A stretch of DNA of 64,000 nt from positions 1-64,000 of the forward strand of contig NZ_WKJG01000072.1 in the NCBI RefSeq assembly GCF_027853235.1, in the 5' to 3' direction. The notes beneath the pieces were generated by a model. It searched no databases and was not told where the DNA came from. It was given only the letters and a program-made list of their open reading frames with translations. Positions within the stretch are counted from its first letter, which is position 1; every line of letters begins with the position of its first letter. Positions 8,393 through 18,048 of this stretch are shown here, piece by piece. The translations under genes were made by a program, and so were the position numbers. Origin of the DNA: Aliibacillus thermotolerans (GTDB lineage Bacteria > Bacillota > Bacilli > Bacillales > Marinococcaceae).

Positions 8393-9646
8393 CTAGCTGT
8401 TCATTTTATATTTTGAAATCGTTCCGTGAACGGGATGTTCCTTTAGAACGTAGCCTTCTATTTCATATCGTTCTGTCGTCTTAGCCATTTTCTCATGCAT
8501 GACCATCGTATACTGTTGAATATCAGCGATAGCTTTTCCATCTGCAATCGGAACGGAGACAGCGTAGTACGTCATTTGATCTTTTAAAACTTGCTCCATT
8601 CGTTCCAAAAGGCGATAAATATCTTTTTCTTCCAAGAGAGAGATGCGAAGAGACGGTTCTTTATCTGTCGGTAATAATAGAGGATCTTCCACCATATCCA
8701 TTTTATTATAAATAGTGATGACCGGCAGGTGATCTACTTCCAACTCTTTTAACAATGCTTCTACCGTTTCCATTTGTGCCCTTACTTCAGGATGAGAAGC
8801 ATCAACGACGTGTAGCAAAATATCTGCTTCTTTCACTTCTTCCAGTGTCGATCGGAAAGCAGCAATCAGGGTTGTCGGTAAGTCTTGAATAAAACCGACA
8901 GTGTCCGTCACCAAAGCAGGATACCCGGAAGGCAAAGTGATTTGTCTCGTTAACGGATCCAGTGTCGCAAACAATAAGTCTTCTTGAAACGTATCACTTC
9001 CGGACAATTTATTTAACATCGTTGACTTTCCGGCATTGGTATACCCAACGAGGGCAAATTGAACGACGTGATGTTTCCGCCGTTCTTTGCGATAACTTTC
9101 GCGATGGGATTCGATATCCGCTAACTGTTGCTTTAAGTCATCCATCCGTCGTTGGATGTGACGACGGTCTGTTTCTAATTTTGTTTCCCCTGGTCCACGG
9201 GTTCCAATTCCCCCACCAAGACGGGAAAGCACTTGCCCTTGACCGGCAAGACGAGGTAACAAATACATGAGTTGTGCTAGTTCTACTTGTATTTTCCCTT
9301 CTCTTGTTTGCGCTCTTTGAGCAAAAATATCTAAAATTAATTGGGTGCGATCGATCACTTTGATCCCTATTTCTTTATCTAAGTTGCGCACTTGAGCAGG
9401 TGTTAACTCATCGTTAAAAACGACCGCATCCGCATCACACGCGTGGATCGCACGTTTTACTTCTTCCACCTTTCCTATGCCAATATATGTCCTTGCATCT
9501 GGATGAGGTCGGGATTGCGTGACCGTTCCCACTACCTCTCCCCCAGAAGTATATACGAGCGATGCCAACTCTTCCATCCGAGACTGAAATAGTTCTTCTT
9601 TTATTTTTTTATCCCAACATCCGACAATCATGACTCGTTCCGGCAT
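8393..9646 (-). CDS. hflX: Ribosome-associated GTPase HflX
   Basis: A 417-residue GTPase that splits stalled or hibernating 70S ribosomes. The N-terminal nucleotide-binding-like HflX domain (1-180) contains GGGIGTRGPGETKLE. A coiled linker (about 155-195) leads to the G domain, with G1 GYTNAGKS near residue 200, G3 DTVGF and G4 NKMD, and a short C-terminal domain follows. Corresponds to B. subtilis YnbA. The ATG has GGAGGG five bases upstream. Middle gene of spoVK-hflX-ynbB, with 14-base gaps on both sides. Confidence 0.95.
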   Translation of the reverse strand: MPERVMIVGCWDKKIKEELFQSRMEELASLVYTSGGEVVGTVTQSRPHPDARTYIGIGKVEEVKRAIHACDADAVVFNDELTPAQVRNLDKEIGIKVIDRTQLILDIFAQRAQTREGKIQVELAQLMYLLPRLAGQGQVLSRLGGGIGTRGPGETKLETDRRHIQRRMDDLKQQLADIESHRESYRKERRKHHVVQFALVGYTNAGKSTMLNKLSGSDTFQEDLLFATLDPLTRQITLPSGYPALVTDTVGFIQDLPTTLIAAFRSTLEEVKEADILLHVVDASHPEVRAQMETVEALLKELEVDHLPVITIYNKMDMVEDPLLLPTDKEPSLRISLLEEKDIYRLLERMEQVLKDQMTYYAVSVPIADGKAIADIQQYTMVMHEKMAKTTERYEIEGYVLKEHPVHGTISKYKMNS

Positions 9647-9660
9647 GGATACCCTCCATT

Positions 9661-10581
9661 CTATGAAAGCGTTGATTTTTCAAAATCAACATGAGTAAAT
9701 GTCATGAGAGACTCGTCGTCTAACGTATTTTCTTCCAGCAAACGAAGCGCTTGCATTCGTAACATTCGTTCCATTAAATTTCTTACATATCTCCCATTAT
9801 GACTTCTTCTTTCCTGTTCATTCAACTCTTCTAAATGTTCTTTTATTGTTTTTTTTAATGTAGGAGTACATACGTACCCTAATTCATCGGCTTGACGAAG
9901 AAATATTTCGAGAAGTTCTGCGGGGGAAAAATCATCGAAATGAAAACGATGGGGAAACCGGGACGGCAAGCCGGGATTTAGTCGTAAAAATCGCTGCATT
10001 TCTTCCGGATATCCCGCGAGAATTAAAATAAATTGATGTTTATGGTCTTCCATTGCTTTCACTAACGTATCCACCGCTTCTCGACCAAAATCTTTCTCCC
10101 CTCCGCGGGAAAGGGAGTACGCTTCATCGATAAATAAAATACCTCCCGCTGCTTTTTTAATGAGATCCCGCGTTTTTTGTGCCGTTTGCCCGATGTATTC
10201 CCCGACAAGATCCGCTCGCTCGGCTTCAATCAAGTGCCCTTTCGGCAACACGTTCATCTCCTGAAACATTTGCGCCAAAATGCGGGCGACGGTAGTTTTC
10301 CCTGTTCCCGGATTTCCGATAAACAGCATGTGTAAATTTTGTTCTGAAACAGGGAGGGATAATTCCTTCCGACATTGATTCACATATACGAACGCATAAA
10401 TTTGCCGTACAAATGATTTTATTTTTTTCATTCCGATTAATTTATCCAAACTTTTCTCAGCTTTCCGAAGCGGATAATGCTCCGGCTGCATCACCCATGA
10501 TCCGGCTTCTTTACTTCTTTTTTCTTGTTGCGGATGAATGGTCACTTGAATCTGCTCCGGTCGCTTTGTTTGTACTTTCAT
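9661..10581 (-). CDS. spoVK: Stage V sporulation AAA+ ATPase SpoVK
   Basis: A 306-residue AAA+ ATPase of the CbbX/SpoVK type, needed for spore maturation in B. subtilis, where it is made in the mother cell. Walker A GNPGTGKT is at residues 89-96 and Walker B ILFIDEA at about 148-154. Sensor and arginine-finger regions lie at LILAGYPEEM and NPGLPSRFPHRFHFDD. It is slightly shorter than the B. subtilis protein at the N-terminus. The start has GAGGGAG upstream. First gene of the operon with hflX. I could not find a convincing sigma-E promoter in the 120 bases shared with the divergent recombinase gene. Confidence 0.92.
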   Translation of the reverse strand: MKVQTKRPEQIQVTIHPQQEKRSKEAGSWVMQPEHYPLRKAEKSLDKLIGMKKIKSFVRQIYAFVYVNQCRKELSLPVSEQNLHMLFIGNPGTGKTTVARILAQMFQEMNVLPKGHLIEAERADLVGEYIGQTAQKTRDLIKKAAGGILFIDEAYSLSRGGEKDFGREAVDTLVKAMEDHKHQFILILAGYPEEMQRFLRLNPGLPSRFPHRFHFDDFSPAELLEIFLRQADELGYVCTPTLKKTIKEHLEELNEQERRSHNGRYVRNLMERMLRMQALRLLEENTLDDESLMTFTHVDFEKSTLS

Positions 10582-10659
10582 TTCGCTCCCTCATTTCTTA
10601 CCAATGGGCTTTTAACTATACTATACAATACGTCAAAGGAGAAAATCGGTGATTCATTC

Positions 10660-10668
10660 TGGTATAAT
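10660..10668 (+). promoter_or_regulatory. Extended -10 promoter of the tyrosine recombinase gene
   Basis: TGGTATAAT (TGn plus perfect TATAAT), 36 bases upstream of the start; no good -35 is visible. Confidence 0.5.
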
Positions 10669-10703
10669 AGAAGAAACCAAAGGCACTTTCCGGAGAGGAT
10701 AAC

Positions 10704-11672
10704 ATGGAAAAACAAACCGAACTCCCAAAAGAAGTAAACGAATTTTTCATGTACATAAAAAGCCGTGGACGAAAAGAAAGCACAGTAAAACGATACCGGT
10801 ATGACTTAGAAGATTTCTATCGTTACTTACGGGTCACCGTTGGAGAGAAAGAAGCGATGACAAACGAAGCGCTTGACGGAAAAAATGTGGAAGCATACTT
10901 TTCCTTTTTACAAAACGAGCGCCAGTATGAAGTGCGCACATGGAAACGAATAGCTACTGTGCTTAAACAATATACCGCATTTCTGCAAGCACGTGGATTA
11001 TTAAAACAAAATCCTTTCCAAACGATGGATTTAGATGCAATCGTGATGAATGAATTACGATCGGAGGAACTTATTCACAAAAAAGAAGAAAAACAATTGT
11101 ATGATTCCCTGCGTTCAGATGCCGGTTTGTCCGATCGGCAAAGAAAAGCAAGGCCTTTACTGGCACCACGAAATATATGTATCATTCATTTGTTTTTGCA
11201 ACACGGACTTCGCTTACAAGAGCTTGCTTCCCTTACAATCGGGGACATAAACCGTGGTACCGGGGAAATAAATATCCCAGAACATACCGGAAATCCAAGA
11301 ACAATTGTTTTATCACGATCCCAAAAAACAGATTTGTTTTACTATTTAGACATGATTCCAGAAGCAGTGCGTCCTAACAAACCAACGGATCCTCTATTTG
11401 TCGCCTTTGATTTTCAACGAAATACGTACCGTTGGAGTTATGAAGACGATGCACCTAAAAATCTCACTGAAATTGCCATTCAAAAAATGATACGGGAAGA
11501 ACGGAAACGAGCGAACATCCCGCGACCAATCACAGCCAGACATTTACGAAATACCTTTATTATTCGCGCGCTTCAAAAAGGCTGGACAACAAAACAACTT
11601 GTGAAATATTTAGGACTACAAACGGAACTGACACTAACAAAATACATTGAATATGTAGAAAAGCAACGATAA
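10704..11672 (+). CDS. Tyrosine-type recombinase/integrase with atypical active site
   Basis: A 322-residue protein with an N-terminal SAM-like core-binding domain (about 5-110) and a C-terminal catalytic domain. Arg170 (HGLRLQELASL) and Tyr314 (LTKYIEY) are present. The HxxR box reads Arg279-x-x-Arg282 (TARHLRNTF), and the usual LGH histidine is Leu305 (YLGLQ). Two of the six classical residues are thus replaced. It stands alone between spoVK and hfq with its own extended -10 promoter and a terminator, and no att-like repeats or other phage genes nearby. It may be a domesticated recombinase rather than an active integrase. Role unknown; XerC/XerD assignment is not justified. Confidence 0.85.
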   Translation: MEKQTELPKEVNEFFMYIKSRGRKESTVKRYRYDLEDFYRYLRVTVGEKEAMTNEALDGKNVEAYFSFLQNERQYEVRTWKRIATVLKQYTAFLQARGLLKQNPFQTMDLDAIVMNELRSEELIHKKEEKQLYDSLRSDAGLSDRQRKARPLLAPRNICIIHLFLQHGLRLQELASLTIGDINRGTGEINIPEHTGNPRTIVLSRSQKTDLFYYLDMIPEAVRPNKPTDPLFVAFDFQRNTYRWSYEDDAPKNLTEIAIQKMIREERKRANIPRPITARHLRNTFIIRALQKGWTTKQLVKYLGLQTELTLTKYIEYVEKQR

Positions 11673-11683
11673 AATATTACTTT

Positions 11684-11720
11684 AAAAGAAAGCTCCCAAC
11701 CTTTGGAAGCTTTCTTTTCT
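11684..11720. terminator. Bidirectional terminator between recombinase gene and hfq
   Basis: Perfect 11-bp stem AAAAGAAAGCT (11684-11694) with AGCTTTCTTTT (11708-11718) between converging genes. Confidence 0.85.
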
Positions 11721-11724
11721 TCGC

Positions 11725-11964
11725 TCAATCCGACTCCGTTTCGTCGGATTGAAACGTAATATTTCGTTGTGGCGCAAACGTGGAGATCGCATGTTTATAC
11801 ACGAGTTGTTGTTTTCCATCACTGTCTAACACGACGGTAAAATTATCAAACGCTTTAATAATTCCGCGCAGTTGAAAACCATTCAACAAAAAGACCGTCA
11901 CCGGCATTTTTTCTTTTCGCAACGTATTTAGAAATTGATCTTGAATATTAATGGGTTGCTTCAT
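11725..11964 (-). CDS. hfq: RNA chaperone Hfq
   Basis: A 79-residue Sm-like protein forming a hexamer that binds small RNAs and A-rich mRNA. The Sm1 motif is around [19 protein letters not shown], and Sm2 is the YKHAIST box with its family histidine. The C-terminal tail is short, as in Bacillus. Lies about 37 bases downstream of miaA on the same strand, as in B. subtilis (ymaH), so probably co-transcribed with miaA. Confidence 0.97.
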   Translation of the reverse strand: MKQPINIQDQFLNTLRKEKMPVTVFLLNGFQLRGIIKAFDNFTVVLDSDGKQQLVYKHAISTFAPQRNITFQSDETESD

Positions 11965-12001
11965 TTGTTGGTCCCCCTCTGAACTCTCTATATACTTCTC
12001 A

Positions 12002-12949
12002 CTAGTTCGACGATGATGCTATTTTTCCTTCTATTCTACGGATCATTTCTTGAATTTTTTTCTGTTTCTCTTGACTGATATCAAACCATTCCACATTTTC
12101 TTTATTTCGAAACCAAGTCAGCTGGCGTTTCGCATAACGACGCGAATTTCGTTTCACTGTATCAATTGCTTTTTCTTTGGAAATCTCTCCGCGAAAATAA
12201 GGGAAAAATTCTTTATAGCCAATGGCTTGTGCTGCTTGTGCTGTTGCGGGATAATTGTCGTATAACATTTTAGCTTCTGCAATAAGTCCTTTTGCTACCA
12301 TCTGATCGACTCTTTCATTAATTCGTTGATACAATTTTTCTCGTACCATGGTTAAACCAATCATCACTACTTCATATGGAGATTCTTTCTCCTGTTGTGC
12401 TTCAAAATCTCTATGATGATTGGTCTCTTTAAAAATTTCAAGGGTGCGAATCATTTTTTTTACGTTATTTGGATGTATTTTTGCCGCTGTTTTCGGATCG
12501 TATTTTTTTAATTGATCGTGGAGATAACGAGGACCGTATTTTTTTGCTTCTGCTTCCAATTGTTTCCGATACGTTGGGTTTTGTGGTGTTTCATGAAAAT
12601 CTAAATCTCTCGTTAAACCACGAATATAAAAACCGGTACCCCCTACGATAAATGGCAATTTACCGCGGGAAGTCAATTCTAGGATTAACCGCTTCGCATC
12701 TTCTTTAAAGGCTGCTGCCGAATACGATTCCGATGGATTGAGCAAATCGATCAAATGATGAGGAACGATGCGACGTTCTTTTGGTGATACTTTCGCAGTA
12801 CCGATGTCGAGACCGCGATAAATTTGCATTGAGTCGCCACTAATAATTTCTCCATCAAATTGTTGAGCAAGCGTTATTCCAATCTCGGATTTTCCTACCG
12901 CTGTAGGCCCAACGATGACGACGATGAGTGGTTTATTTCTTCCCCCCAT
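12002..12949 (-). CDS. miaA: tRNA dimethylallyltransferase MiaA
   Basis: A 315-residue enzyme adding the isopentenyl group to A37 of tRNAs reading U-starting codons, the substrate later used by MiaB in this window. Walker A GPTAVGKS is at residues 14-21, followed by the substrate motif [17 protein letters not shown] and the FIVGGTG loop. Near the C-terminus is [15 protein letters not shown]. The start at 12949 is preferred because AAAGGAG lies eight bases upstream. An upstream ATG would add 19 residues unlike the family and would run over the -10 region. Confidence 0.95.
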   Translation of the reverse strand: MGGRNKPLIVVIVGPTAVGKSEIGITLAQQFDGEIISGDSMQIYRGLDIGTAKVSPKERRIVPHHLIDLLNPSESYSAAAFKEDAKRLILELTSRGKLPFIVGGTGFYIRGLTRDLDFHETPQNPTYRKQLEAEAKKYGPRYLHDQLKKYDPKTAAKIHPNNVKKMIRTLEIFKETNHHRDFEAQQEKESPYEVVMIGLTMVREKLYQRINERVDQMVAKGLIAEAKMLYDNYPATAQAAQAIGYKEFFPYFRGEISKEKAIDTVKRNSRRYAKRQLTWFRNKENVEWFDISQEKQKKIQEMIRRIEGKIASSSN

Positions 12950-12988
12950 TTGCGCTACTCCTTTGCTACCTCTTTCATTTCCAATGGT

Positions 12989-12997
12989 AGTATACCA
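12989..12997 (-). promoter_or_regulatory. Extended -10 promoter of miaA-hfq
   Basis: Minus strand TGGTATACT, 40 bases upstream of the miaA start; the -35 is weak. Confidence 0.45.
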
Positions 12998-13218
12998 CGT
13001 TTTCATTTTCTTTTCTTACTTCCAACCTTTGAAATGCATAAATAGAAGAGAGGTGCTCGCTTTTTTTGTGAAAAAATGATGAGATCAATTTTTATTACAT
13101 CGAGAAAAAAAGTGTTCGGATTTTTGGAGACTAATTTGTGTTTCTCACGTTTTTCGTTAAAAATGAACGAGAGAAACAATCACCCAATCATAGAAAAAAA
13201 GGGAAAAAACCATACAAA
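12998..13218. other. AT-rich gene-free stretch upstream of miaA
   Basis: No ORF supported. It holds an imperfect hairpin (GTTTCTC with GAGAAAC, around 13138-13176) and poly-A/T tracts. Nothing else is recognised between the miaA promoter and the terminator at 13219. Confidence 0.4.
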
Positions 13219-13254
13219 AATGGTTCCAAGCAAATTTTAGTACTTGGAACCATT
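13219..13254. terminator. Terminator of the 35-residue membrane protein gene
   Basis: Perfect 12-bp stem AATGGTTCCAAG (13219-13230) with CTTGGAACCATT (13243-13254), T run on the minus strand; symmetric enough to work both ways. Confidence 0.8.
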
Positions 13255-13288
13255 CATTTTTGGCTAGTTATGTCCTAGGCTTGTCCTT

Positions 13289-13396
13289 TTAATTATCAGA
13301 CTGTGATTGGCGTAGAAAAACAATGCCCATACTTACGTTCACAATAATAACAAATAGCGCAATGCCGACCACAGCGATGAGATCAACTGGTGTCAT
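13289..13396 (-). CDS. 35-residue single-helix membrane protein
   Basis: A short ORF encoding 35 residues that begins MTPVDLIAVVGIALF and ends RQSQSDN. One hydrophobic helix spans about residues 4-28, with no charged residue inside other than Asp5, followed by an arginine and a polar tail. GAGGGG lies eight bases upstream of the ATG. An extended -10 promoter (TGCTATAAT) stands about 35 bases before the start and a strong terminator follows. The complete transcription unit argues that it is a real gene. I do not recognise the family. Possible roles, by analogy only, are a small membrane-protein partner or a sporulation peptide. Confidence 0.68.
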   Translation of the reverse strand: MTPVDLIAVVGIALFVIIVNVSMGIVFLRQSQSDN

Positions 13397-13428
13397 CAAT
13401 AATTCCCCTCTCGTCTCTTTTTGCCCTC

Positions 13429-13437
13429 ATTATAGCA
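13429..13437 (-). promoter_or_regulatory. Extended -10 promoter of the 35-residue protein gene
   Basis: Minus strand TGC-TATAAT, perfect -10 with the TGn extension; the -35 is poor. Confidence 0.6.
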
Positions 13438-13494
13438 TGCACCTTCGCTCTATTCCGGCTTGAAATGTGACGAACGTGTGAAACCCCGACATGC

Positions 13495-15318
13495 TTAACT
13501 CATCACTCTTTTAAACATTTTTTCAATTTCATACTTAGAAAAGTGAATGATGACAGGACGACCGTGAGGACAAGTATAAGGAGACTCACATTCCCGTAAG
13601 CGGTCCAATAACGCTTCAATTTCATCTTTTCTTAAATATCGATTCGCCTTAATGGCTTGTTTACATGACATTAAAATCGCTGCTTCTTCCCTTAATTGAT
13701 GAATACTAATTCGCTTTTCTCGGAGCAGTTGCTCGAGTAATTCGCGGATCATACTTTCCGCTTCTCTTTCCGGAACCCAAGTAGGATGGGAACGTACTCG
13801 ATACGTTCGTTCCCCAAAAGGCTCTAAAAAAATCCCGACATCTTCTAGTTTCTCTTGATGTTGTTTGTAAATCAGAGCTTCACTTGGGCTAAATTCCAAC
13901 GTGATTGGGACAAGCATATCTTGTACATGACGAGACGTTTCTCCTATTTTTTCACGATAAAACTCGTAAAAAATTCTCTCTTGGGCGGCGTGTTGATCAA
14001 TCATATACATTCCTTCATCCGTTTGGGCAATAATATATGTTCCGTGCAATTGACCTACATATTCTAACGGAGGGATTTTTTTATCTTTTTCAACCTTTTC
14101 CTCTTCCATCGTTCCTTCCTCTGCTTCCTCCTTTTCATTCACAGAAAGGTCTGTATTCGTTTCATAGATGGTCGTTGTCGAAGGAGGAGGTGACGTTTTG
14201 CGATCTTTGTTTTCAGTAAAAGACGTGATGGACGTATTTATAAAATCCTCTTTTTTTTCCCGCTCCAACGGAAAGGAAAATTGTTCACTTGGTTGTTCTT
14301 TTCGTTTCGGTTCTTCCACGCTAGGGATGAGTCTTTCTTGTTGCAAGGTTTGTCGAATACCTTCTTCAATGATAGCAATTAATTCTTTTTCTTTACTCAA
14401 ACGAACTTCTATTTTGGAAGGATGAACATTCACATCTACTAAGATCGGATCCATCGTAATATAAAGGACGGCAATCGGATGTTTCCCTATAGGAAGTAAA
14501 GTATGATAGGCTTGTTCAATTGCTTTTGTAATGGCAAAATGACGAACATAACGCCCATTAATGAAGATAGAGATATATTGACGATTTGCCCGGTAAATCT
14601 CCGGTTTGGCAATAAAACCTTGAATGGTATAATCCGTGGACGTTTCCTCCCATCTTAAAAACTTTTGCGCTGTTTTCCGTCCGTAAATGGAAGACAAAAC
14701 TGCTAACGTAGAACCATTTCCATTACTAAAAAACAGTTCCCGCCCGTTGTGAACCAAACGAAAGGAAATATCAGGGTGAGCCAAGGCAAGCCGATGGACG
14801 ATGTCACTGACATGTCCAAGTTCCGTATGAATCGATTTCATATATTTTAAACGAGCGGGAGTATTAAAAAATAATTCCCGTACCGTGATCTCCGTTCCTT
14901 GTCTTCCTTTCGCGGTAGTAAAAGCAATTCTTTTCCCGCCTTGATAACGCACTAACGTACCGACGCCTTTTTTCGTTCCCGTTTTCATTTCTAATTTGGA
15001 AACGGCGGCTATACTCGGAAGAGCTTCGCCGCGGAAACCTAATGTTTTTATTTGAAACAAATCCCGCTCTGTTTTCACTTTGCTCGTGGCATGACGAAAA
15101 AAAGCCAACTCCACATCTTCTTTATCCATGCCATCTCCGTTATCAATAACTTTCATCCATTCAAGTCCACCCTCTTCTACTTGAACTTCGATTCGGGTCG
15201 CATTGGCGTCAATGGCGTTTTCCACCAGTTCTTTCACAACAGAGGCAGGACGTTCTACCACTTCACCCGCAGCGATTTTGTTGGACAACTCACTAGGTAG
15301 TTGGGAAATATTCGGCAT
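13495..15318 (-). CDS. mutL: DNA mismatch repair protein MutL
   Basis: A 607-residue MutL. The N-terminal GHKL ATPase shows the [14 protein letters not shown] and GFRGEAL motifs (residues 37-100), followed by the transducer domain. A low-complexity acidic linker (about 350-415) leads to the C-terminal endonuclease domain, with its metal motif [19 protein letters not shown] and CPHGRPV. It is thus the nicking MutL of bacteria without MutH. It follows mutS by 12 bases on the same strand, forming the mutSL operon. The linker is repetitive in Glu/Lys/Thr and Pro. Confidence 0.97.
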   Translation of the reverse strand: MPNISQLPSELSNKIAAGEVVERPASVVKELVENAIDANATRIEVQVEEGGLEWMKVIDNGDGMDKEDVELAFFRHATSKVKTERDLFQIKTLGFRGEALPSIAAVSKLEMKTGTKKGVGTLVRYQGGKRIAFTTAKGRQGTEITVRELFFNTPARLKYMKSIHTELGHVSDIVHRLALAHPDISFRLVHNGRELFFSNGNGSTLAVLSSIYGRKTAQKFLRWEETSTDYTIQGFIAKPEIYRANRQYISIFINGRYVRHFAITKAIEQAYHTLLPIGKHPIAVLYITMDPILVDVNVHPSKIEVRLSKEKELIAIIEEGIRQTLQQERLIPSVEEPKRKEQPSEQFSFPLEREKKEDFINTSITSFTENKDRKTSPPPSTTTIYETNTDLSVNEKEEAEEGTMEEEKVEKDKKIPPLEYVGQLHGTYIIAQTDEGMYMIDQHAAQERIFYEFYREKIGETSRHVQDMLVPITLEFSPSEALIYKQHQEKLEDVGIFLEPFGERTYRVRSHPTWVPEREAESMIRELLEQLLREKRISIHQLREEAAILMSCKQAIKANRYLRKDEIEALLDRLRECESPYTCPHGRPVIIHFSKYEIEKMFKRVMS

Positions 15319-15330
15319 AATCCTCCCTCC

Positions 15331-17910
15331 TTATGACTGTAATTTTTTTTGGTACGTATACAATTTTTCTAGCGCTTCGATCGGGGATAATCGTAATACA
15401 TCCAATTTTTTTATGTCGTTTACAATGTCTTCACGCTCATCTTCTTCGCTTTCTCTTTTTTCTTCCTCCACCCATGAAAATAAAGGTAACTGTTCGGCAT
15501 CCTCTTTGACAGTTTCTTTTCTCGTTTGTTCCAAAACCGTGTCCATCTCTTTACTTTCATATTGGTATAGAAGTTCGTTTGCGCGCTCTACCACTCTTTC
15601 TGGTAAACCTGCTAATTTCGCCACATAAATTCCGTAACTCCGGTCTGCTTTACCTTCTTCTACTTTATGTAAAAAAACGATCTCCCCATCTTCTTCTACT
15701 GCTTTCACATGGACATTGTGCAACGTATCAAGCGTTTCTTCTAAAGCAGTTAGTTCATGGTAATGGGTCGAAAAAAGGGTTTTTGCTCTCGTGTAATCAT
15801 GAATATATTCAATAATGGCTTGTGCTAGTGACATTCCGTCATAAGTAGAAGTGCCACGTCCAATTTCATCTAACAACAACAAACTATTCGGTGTTGCTTT
15901 CGTTAAGGCTCGCTTCGTTTCTAACATTTCTACCATAAACGTACTTTCTCCGGACGCTAAATCATCCGCAGCACCTATTCTTGTAAATATTTGATCAAAA
16001 ATAGGGAGTTTGGCCGAAGTTGCTGGGACAAACGATCCGATTTGTGCCATGATAACTAGCAGCGCTGTTTGACGCATATACGTACTCTTTCCGGACATAT
16101 TCGGTCCTGTAATTAATAGCATTTCTCTTTCATGATTTAATGTCATATCGTTTGCAACATATTCCCCTTGGCCAATCATCCGTTCTACGACTGGATGGCG
16201 CCCATTTTTAATTTCCAAAGAACGGTCGGTGGTAAAAGTTGGCCGGACGTAGTCGTATCGTTCACTAATCGTCGCAAACGAAAGCAAAACATCAATTTCA
16301 CTAATGACACGCGCTGTTTCTTGGAGGGGGCGTAAATATTTCTTTACTTCTTCTCGGATTTCTAAAAACAACTCATACTCTAAATTCGTACTTTCTTCTT
16401 CTGCTTCTAAAATTAACCGTTCTTTTTCTTTTAATTCCGGCGTAATAAATCGTTCTGCGTTTGCCAGTGTCTGTTTTCGTTCATAACGATCTTTTTCCAA
16501 ATAACGAATATTCGGCTTCGTCACTTCAATGTAATAACCAAATACTTTGTTGTATCCTACTTTTAATGATTTAATGCCTGTTTCTTCCCGTTCTTTTTGT
16601 TCCAATTGCGAAATCCACGCTTTTCCATTTGCACTTGCTTCTTTATATCGATCCAATTGTTCATGATAGCCTTTACGAATCATCCCACCTTCTGTAATAG
16701 AAACAGGCGGGTCGTCTACGATGCTTTTTTCAAGCAACGTTTGTAGTTCGTGAAAATCACCACACTTCTCGATCAGCTCTAAAAGATGAGGGTTATCAAT
16801 TTTTTCAAGAATTTGTATGAATGCCGGTAACGTTTGAAGTGACGTTCTAAGTTGCACGAGATCGCGCGCATTCATATTGCCGTACGCTGTTTTTCCGGCA
16901 AGTCGTTCTAAATCGTAGACATCTTGAAGTTTCTCCCGTAGTTCTTCCCGTTCAAAAAAATGCTCCACAAAAGATGCGACAATAGCGTGCCGTTTTTCAA
17001 TCGTCTTTCGATCTAATAACGGCGCTTCTAACCATGATTTTAACAAACGAGCACCCATCGCAGTAACGGTTTCATCTAAAACCCAAAGAAGAGATCCTTC
17101 TTTCTTTTTGTCGCGCAGCGTCTCCATTAATTCTAAATTTCTTCTTGTATGTACATCCAGCTGCATCAATTCGTTGACATCATAGACTTCTAGCGGTTGC
17201 AAATGATCCAATACCCGCTTTTGTGTACGTTTTAAATAATTGGTAAGTAACGCTACTCCTTTTTTTAATTTTTCATGATGAAGTTGATCACACAATGGCA
17301 TAAATTCTTCTTGTAACTCCGTCGCTAACTCGGTAGAAATAACAACAGCATACTCGTCAAAAGAATTTTCCCATGAAGGAGGAACAATGAGTTCTTTTAT
17401 TTCTTTCCGGACAATCTCCCGCTCCCATTCGGAAGCATCCTCCGATAACATCGTTCCTTTCATTTCTCCCGTCGTTAAATCCGCTTTAACAAAAGTAGCT
17501 GTTCCATCTTCAAAGGGAAACAAAGCAGCGATAAAATTGTTCTCTTTCTCATCAATCACATGACCGTCCATCACCGTTCCCGGTGTAATTAATTGAATGA
17601 CTTCTCGTTTCACGACTCCTTTTGCTTTTTTCGGATCTTCTACTTGCTCACAAATAGCTATTTTGTATCCTTTTTCTATTAACGTTGCAATATATTGTTC
17701 CGCAGAATGATACGGAACGCCACACATCGGAATATCTTGATCGTTTTTATTTCCTCTTTTCGTTAACGTAATTTCTAATTCTTTCGCCGCTTTTATGGCA
17801 TCGTCATAAAATAATTCATAGAAATCACCAAGACGGTAAAACAAAAAAGCATCTTCATACTGAGCTTTAATTTTTTTATACTGTTTCATCATCGGTGTTT
17901 CTTCAGCCAC
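15331..17910 (-). CDS. mutS: DNA mismatch recognition protein MutS
   Basis: An 859-residue MutS. The mismatch-binding Phe-x-Glu is Phe30-Tyr-Glu32 in RLGDFYELF. Connector, lever and clamp domains follow, then the ATPase with Walker A GPNMSGKST, Walker B LLLLDEIGRGTST and the STHYHELT motif. I prefer the GTG at 17910, giving MAEETPM like B. subtilis MutS, with a G-rich ribosome site seven bases upstream. An ATG two codons earlier abuts the same G run. First gene of mutS-mutL, downstream of the cotE terminator. Confidence 0.96.
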   Translation of the reverse strand: MAEETPMMKQYKKIKAQYEDAFLFYRLGDFYELFYDDAIKAAKELEITLTKRGNKNDQDIPMCGVPYHSAEQYIATLIEKGYKIAICEQVEDPKKAKGVVKREVIQLITPGTVMDGHVIDEKENNFIAALFPFEDGTATFVKADLTTGEMKGTMLSEDASEWEREIVRKEIKELIVPPSWENSFDEYAVVISTELATELQEEFMPLCDQLHHEKLKKGVALLTNYLKRTQKRVLDHLQPLEVYDVNELMQLDVHTRRNLELMETLRDKKKEGSLLWVLDETVTAMGARLLKSWLEAPLLDRKTIEKRHAIVASFVEHFFEREELREKLQDVYDLERLAGKTAYGNMNARDLVQLRTSLQTLPAFIQILEKIDNPHLLELIEKCGDFHELQTLLEKSIVDDPPVSITEGGMIRKGYHEQLDRYKEASANGKAWISQLEQKEREETGIKSLKVGYNKVFGYYIEVTKPNIRYLEKDRYERKQTLANAERFITPELKEKERLILEAEEESTNLEYELFLEIREEVKKYLRPLQETARVISEIDVLLSFATISERYDYVRPTFTTDRSLEIKNGRHPVVERMIGQGEYVANDMTLNHEREMLLITGPNMSGKSTYMRQTALLVIMAQIGSFVPATSAKLPIFDQIFTRIGAADDLASGESTFMVEMLETKRALTKATPNSLLLLDEIGRGTSTYDGMSLAQAIIEYIHDYTRAKTLFSTHYHELTALEETLDTLHNVHVKAVEEDGEIVFLHKVEEGKADRSYGIYVAKLAGLPERVVERANELLYQYESKEMDTVLEQTRKETVKEDAEQLPLFSWVEEEKRESEEDEREDIVNDIKKLDVLRLSPIEALEKLYTYQKKLQS

Positions 17911-18009
17911 GTTCATTCCCCCAACGTTCCTAATCTCGTATCAGTCATTATAACATAATTAGTAGATTTTCCTTATCACGGAAACGATGATAACGTCTTG
18001 CAAGGCATG

Positions 18010-18044
18010 AAAAAACCAGCTTGGATCTCCCGAGCTGGTTTTTT
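18010..18044 (-). terminator. Terminator after cotE
   Basis: Ten-bp stem AAAACCAGCT (18012-18021) with AGCTGGTTTT (18033-18042) with A/T runs on each side, between cotE and mutS. Confidence 0.8.
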
Positions 18045-18048
18045 ATTT

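Noticed and set aside
10582-10703. Sigma-E promoter for spoVK
   Set aside because: No CATA-type -10 with a spaced -35 could be found on the minus strand.
15203-15628. 141-codon plus-strand ORF over the mutL-mutS junction
   Set aside because: Serine-rich antisense frame over two conserved genes, no ribosome site.
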